From assembly GCA_002104905.1 (NCBI GenBank), contig MCFE01000040.1, positions 1 through 64,000 of the forward strand: a stretch of DNA of 64,000 nt, written 5' to 3'. Origin of the DNA: Basidiobolus meristosporus CBS 931.73. Its lineage: Eukaryota > Basidiobolomycota > Basidiobolomycetes > Basidiobolales > Basidiobolaceae. Position numbers and translations under genes: made by a program. Shown one piece after another: positions 59,766 through 64,000 of the stretch; within the stretch, counting starts at the first letter, position 1; each line of letters starts with the position of its first letter. A model generated the notes under the pieces. The model saw only the letters and a program-made list of their open reading frames with translations. It did no database searches and was not told the DNA's origin.

Positions 59766-62039
59766 CACTTCAATGATTATACAAGAGATGACTCACTGCA
59801 CTGGAGAGTATTGAATGGTGAAGGTTGAAGGTTGAAGAGTGATTGAATAGGACGACAAAACTTCGGGAATGATAATGTAAATAGGAGTGCTTCGTCATTT
59901 ATATGTGCCAAAATCATCAGTACTGAATGAGCAGGGAGAGTGGGTTGGTTTCGGTATATGTCTGTCTGACTCGACAACCGGTCGGCAATAATTAAAACAG
60001 TCAGTCACATCAGAGTCTGGTGGTTGAAAATGCCGACTCAAAGAAAATCCATGTAGAGATTATATGGCTTGATGTACTTTAGCTAATATCGCAACCAAGT
60101 GGGTTGCTGATTTCCCAAGACAACCCCATCAGACTGGCCATCCATATCAGGTTCTTATGAACGTTTGAAAGCCACCATCAAATATTTCATCAGCACTATT
60201 CAGGCGAGTCAAAGCGCAGCTCCAAAGGAAATAGTGCCCATCAAAGCCATCATGACCGAAGGCAAGCATTTTCGCTTACTATTTTCGGGGTTTTGAACAA
60301 TTAATCTATACCATCTGAAATAGACAATTCATTTAGGGATTTCCTGCAAGTCAGGACATCTGATCGGATGATGGCAAAGCCAGTATATATATTCGAGTAT
60401 CAGGCCACGCATAAATGAAATTTGCATCGTTGATTATCACTGAGCGGTTGAATCAACATAGAATACATTGTTCGCGAATGATGTGTTTATGATGTTCGAA
60501 TTCTATCCCCCGTGGTAAACATGAACTCCCGTGGCTACTTACCGGGTAGAGGCGGTAGAAATGGTCAAGGGTAGAAATCCACCACTTAAACCAGAGCAAT
60601 ACACCTCAATTACAGATCCAGTGAGAATGAAATGCACTAGTTTGTTAGCGCTCAGCTGCGAGTTCAGGCTTCCGCAGTTTCTTTACTGGTGTGCTAGGAT
60701 AATTATTCCAGTTAGTTGGTTCTTTAACTCTGTGTACCAACATGAATGGCAATATCATGTATAAGCAATTAAAAGGAATAGGTGTAAAGCTAGAGAAAAC
60801 CCCGCTACAACACTTTACTGGGCTCGCTTGTTATGGGTGTAGTATGATCGTTTTATGCCATGATATTGTCATGCATATGGGAAGTGTTCCGATGCCTTTA
60901 AATCATGTGATCTGGCGGACAACTTGGTGCATACTGTGGATGAAGCACTCTCGCTCATCAGATAGAACATTCACCACTCAACCAATCAAATCGTCGCCTC
61001 GCTCGTTTTTTAGGTTTGTTTTGCAGCACCTCAAATTTCAAATTCCCCGAGTCTGGACACTTTGCTTACTGGACTGTGAGGATTCCCACCCAAAGTTTAT
61101 CCGAAAAAGTGACCCGTGTGGAGCTGAATTTCCCACATCTGCCGCCTTTCATTGACGACCCACACTCACGGTTTGATTATTGAGGTGAAACTCCAGGAAA
61201 TATCCGCCACCCTGATCACCAGAGTTTCCTCACCAATAGACCCCAACCACTATGTGCTTCATGATCGCCTACCGCTATATGTTGGAAACATAATACATGT
61301 CCCTAATGAGGCTCGTTCTTCAGGGATAGATACGCTGTCAAGAAGAGAATGGGAAAGCTACCTAAATAAAGTTGCGTACCAAAACTTTGGCAATTATTGG
61401 CGAAATCAATTTAATATAACCAACCACGTAACCATGTTTACGCGTGACTCCTGAGGAAACTCCCGTTCCTAGATAAGGTTGCAATGGGAAGTGACTCATG
61501 TTTTAGAGTACGATGGTGGAGCTCATCCACCTAGCTCAAGAAGCACATTCCTACTGGCTGATGCATGTACTCAGGCTCATCAACACCCGACTCTGGGCAA
61601 CAAAACCTGAATCGCAACCAACTCATACCAAAGCTGCCGTTCGTATATTTAAAAACCCTCACATGGTACAGCCTCGCTCTCTAATAGGAAGGTAGTTCAC
61701 ACTTGGTGATGGCAAAGAAAGTCCAATGTTAAGAAGGATCCTCCCAATAACCAGTCACTGGCGGCGCTGAGTCGTCATTTGTGGCGTGCTCTAATTGCTT
61801 TTCAAGTCGATTTGTACATATTTAATTTATTATGATTCTTATGTGGTAGATAGATGGGTTTCAGACTGGACTTCTTGATTTATGAAGTTTGTCCTAAGTG
61901 AATCTCACCTGAACGGTTGCCTGGGCTCAGTATGATACATGGATAATTACCGTGGCCCTTCAGGAGAACATACGACTCAAACAAGGATCTAAGGAAATAT
62001 ACAATAAGGCGAGGTTGCGTTCGGTTAGTGACATTAAGT
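59766..62039. other. Gene-free region
   Basis: About 2.3 kb. Three plus-strand frames (60742-61155, 61152-61454, 61513-61695) are open but lack suitable ATG starts or motifs; the middle one begins with TTG. I do not support a gene. The promoter of the homeodomain gene should lie just above 59765. Confidence 0.45.
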
Positions 62040-62879
62040 TCAGAGCTTCAGGTTTTCCTGCAGCTCCAGGTGGATCTTGGCTTTGTTTTGCGATGAGCGC
62101 GTTTTTTTGTGGTGCTTTAGTTTGTTCGCAAGTTTGATCAGCTTATTGACGCCAAATATCTCCTTGAATGAGGGTAGATCTTCTTGTATGAATTCTGCGG
62201 GTGGGGCAACCCTACTGTCCTGTGGATCATTTTGACTGACAGAGAAGAACTTTAGCTCGGCTTCAGGGACCGAAACGATTTCAACAACCGGCTGCTTAGT
62301 TGGGATCGCGAGGCTAACATCGGTCCACTCTGAGTTCTGTGGCTTGATCCTGGGGTTGGTAGCTTTAAGGGCTTTTAGGCGGAGAAATACTTCCTGGTAG
62401 TTCACCAACTCCAGAGGGATGTAGAGGGACTTTTTCAAGTGGAGGTTATCGGACCATATCTTGTTGATTCTTTTCAATTCATCCGTGTTAACACCATAGA
62501 GCAGTGCAATTCCTGCCAATGTGTCAGTGTCCTTAATCCGGTGCACAATGACTCGCTTTTCCTGTAACTCAAGTGCAAGTGAAGAGGATGAGGAGAAATG
62601 GGAGGAAAGAGCATCCTCTATCTCGGAGGCGATGTCATCTTCTGTCTTTTGGCGTCTGATAGGAACAAATGGAAAGGACGAGTTAAGAAGCGGATCGGTA
62701 GTGGTCTCCGTAGTGTTTTTCCTACGCAATTGGCGATTTCCAATCTGGTCAGGTATGAAGTAACTAGGTTGAAAAGGCTGGTGCTCAAACACACCCGGCT
62801 CCATGAAGCCTTGGAAATCCATGTTGTTCTCCAAATCATTAGAGAAATGAAGTGATGAGAAGGCAACCGCGGCGCACAT
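62040..62879 (-). CDS. LysM-domain protein without signal peptide (279 aa)
   Basis: A single minus-strand frame of 279 residues starts at ATG 62879. The N-terminus (MCAAVAFSSLHFSNDLE) has a short nonpolar stretch but no clear cleavable signal. One LysM domain lies at about 110-156: HRIKDTDTLAGIALLYGV, then ELKRINKIWS, ending SLYIPL. The region before it is serine-rich and acidic, and the C-terminus is basic (KLKHHKKTRSSQNKAK). LysM modules bind chitin or related glycans when secreted; eukaryotes also have cytosolic LysM proteins with other functions, and this looks like that type. No introns. A TATA-like box lies 62 bases upstream. Confidence 0.85.
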   Translation of the reverse strand: MCAAVAFSSLHFSNDLENNMDFQGFMEPGVFEHQPFQPSYFIPDQIGNRQLRRKNTTETTTDPLLNSSFPFVPIRRQKTEDDIASEIEDALSSHFSSSSSLALELQEKRVIVHRIKDTDTLAGIALLYGVNTDELKRINKIWSDNLHLKKSLYIPLELVNYQEVFLRLKALKATNPRIKPQNSEWTDVSLAIPTKQPVVEIVSVPEAELKFFSVSQNDPQDSRVAPPAEFIQEDLPSFKEIFGVNKLIKLANKLKHHKKTRSSQNKAKIHLELQENLKL

Positions 62880-62940
62880 CGTATGTTCCTTTAGAGATTG
62901 AAGAGCTTAATGGTCCGATTTATCAAAAAACACCACCGCC

Positions 62941-62949
62941 CTTTTTATA
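62941..62949 (-). promoter_or_regulatory. TATA-like box of the LysM gene
   Basis: The minus strand reads TATAAAAAG, 62 bases upstream of the start codon at 62879. Confidence 0.5.
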
Positions 62950-64000
62950 GTTGTAGCAGTTGGAGCGATTTATATGAGCATCAATTAAAACATATCAGTA
63001 GATCAGAATCTCTATATAGCAAGAGTAATAATAGAGTGGAATTCATACAATTCCTGCTGCTCTTGACCGCTACCAAAAGATCTTTCTGCCTGTAGCACAG
63101 TTGGGCCATTGGAGAGTGTCAGAGGAAACCTGTAATTGAGTAGGTAGCATAGTCCAATCACAACGTAATGTGATCTTTTGTGACTTTGGAGACTATATGT
63201 CACCACACACTCGCCCTATAACAATTTACTATTGTAGAGTAGAGATATCCACACCACTCAGCAGTAGCCTAATACCCATCGAGCAAGCACCCACGTTATC
63301 AGACAAACTGGTGCAGCAAAATACCCAAAAGAGCGAGCATCGTTTTCCACACGCCCATAAAATCGACAACATGACAAGCATGTGATCCATCTTCACTCCT
63401 TAGGGTAAATACGGACTCTTATCATAGATAGAAACGAACACCCCAAGTATTTGGTCGAATATGGTGGAATGAGATATGATACGCTCAACGGCAACTGATG
63501 GTGGTTGAGAAACCATTGGGAAACTCCGGTAATGCCTTAAACACTGGTCCACTCAATAGAGTTCTTCAGAACAGTCATCCGCGTGCGTTACCCCAAAAGA
63601 AACTTTACAAAGAAACTCTAAACTGAAGCCCTATTGTGGACGGTTACACCAATCTGGAACTTTGTTTAACCAAGTAAGCTTAAACCAAATCCTTGATGGT
63701 GCAAGATGAGTGCATGATTCAGCACAGAAGCGTTAAACTCCAGTGAAGCCAATGACCAAGCTTTCATCTAAGAAACCATCGCCCATTGGCCAACCTTAAT
63801 GGGCACCCTTTATGGGCCTGCTAGCATTATTAGTCGTGTTGGTCTTATAAGGTTCCTGATTTGAACATGATTGAACCTGGACTTATCCATAGGATTCATT
63901 GATCATCGGGGCCTATGCATCAGATTACTTTACTATAAGTGATAATCAGGTCTGGGAGTAGAGCCCCAGAGTTTGTGCATATGCATGTCATAAAGCAAAA
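62950..64000. other. Intergenic region to the end of the window
   Basis: About 1 kb with no recognisable gene, repeat or RNA. Short frames on both strands overlap and have no motif. Confidence 0.45.

Noticed and set aside
60531-61695. Series of plus-strand frames
   Set aside because: The best one starts with TTG, there is no conserved motif, and joins are not supported by splice sites.
1-64000. CRISPR arrays, bacterial operons or riboswitches
   Set aside because: No regularly spaced repeats were seen and the gene structure is clearly eukaryotic.

Overview
This is nuclear DNA of a filamentous fungus, most likely an early-diverging (zygomycete-grade) lineage. The evidence is many short GT-AG introns of about 40-80 bases, a septin of the Cdc12 class, a fungal NADPH oxidase ending in ENF, a SIN/MEN-type Cdc7/SepH kinase, an SFP1-like zinc-finger regulator, an EBP-type sterol isomerase and Ty1/copia retrotransposons. 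Entomophthoromycotina (for example Basidiobolus) or Mucoromycota would fit, but no marker here fixes the genus. I rebuilt gene models by hand from splice sites and conserved protein motifs, checking reading phase across each junction.

Layout. 1-6.5 kb: a small secreted protein and a vacuolar/vesicular-type amino-acid transporter. 6.5-19 kb: a retrotransposon nest of one copia family with LTRs of almost exactly 349 bp. It holds one two-LTR element on the minus strand (11757-17144) whose gag is split by a 697-bp solo LTR of another family, a 5'-truncated plus-strand copy, several solo LTRs, decayed pol fragments and a 220-250 bp dispersed repeat. 19-24.5 kb: a second small secreted protein and an EBP-like sterol isomerase. 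24.5-30.4 kb: a multi-domain kinase (CH, disordered linker, kinase, C1, polybasic CaaX tail), convergent with a Cdc12-type septin. 32.9-34 kb: an SFP1-like zinc-finger factor. 38-44.4 kb: a leukotriene-A4-hydrolase-type aminopeptidase and a KDM3-like JmjC protein with a homeodomain-like N-terminus. 45.5-50 kb: a TBC-domain RabGAP and a NoxA-like NADPH oxidase. 52.6-63 kb: an unrecognised phosphosite-rich protein, a bHLH-zip factor, a TALE-like homeodomain factor and a non-secreted LysM protein. Long gene-free stretches separate these genes.

How the genes relate. There are no operons. A theme, by inference, is polarity and cytokinesis: the SIN-type kinase lies tail to tail with a septin, and the RabGAP and Nox, also tail to tail, belong to families tied to hyphal growth. 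Four transcription or chromatin regulators (SFP1-like, KDM3-like, bHLH-zip, homeodomain) are present, the last two convergent and 638 bp apart. The most unusual item is the kinase, whose C-terminus is a CaaX-type prenylation signal after basic residues.
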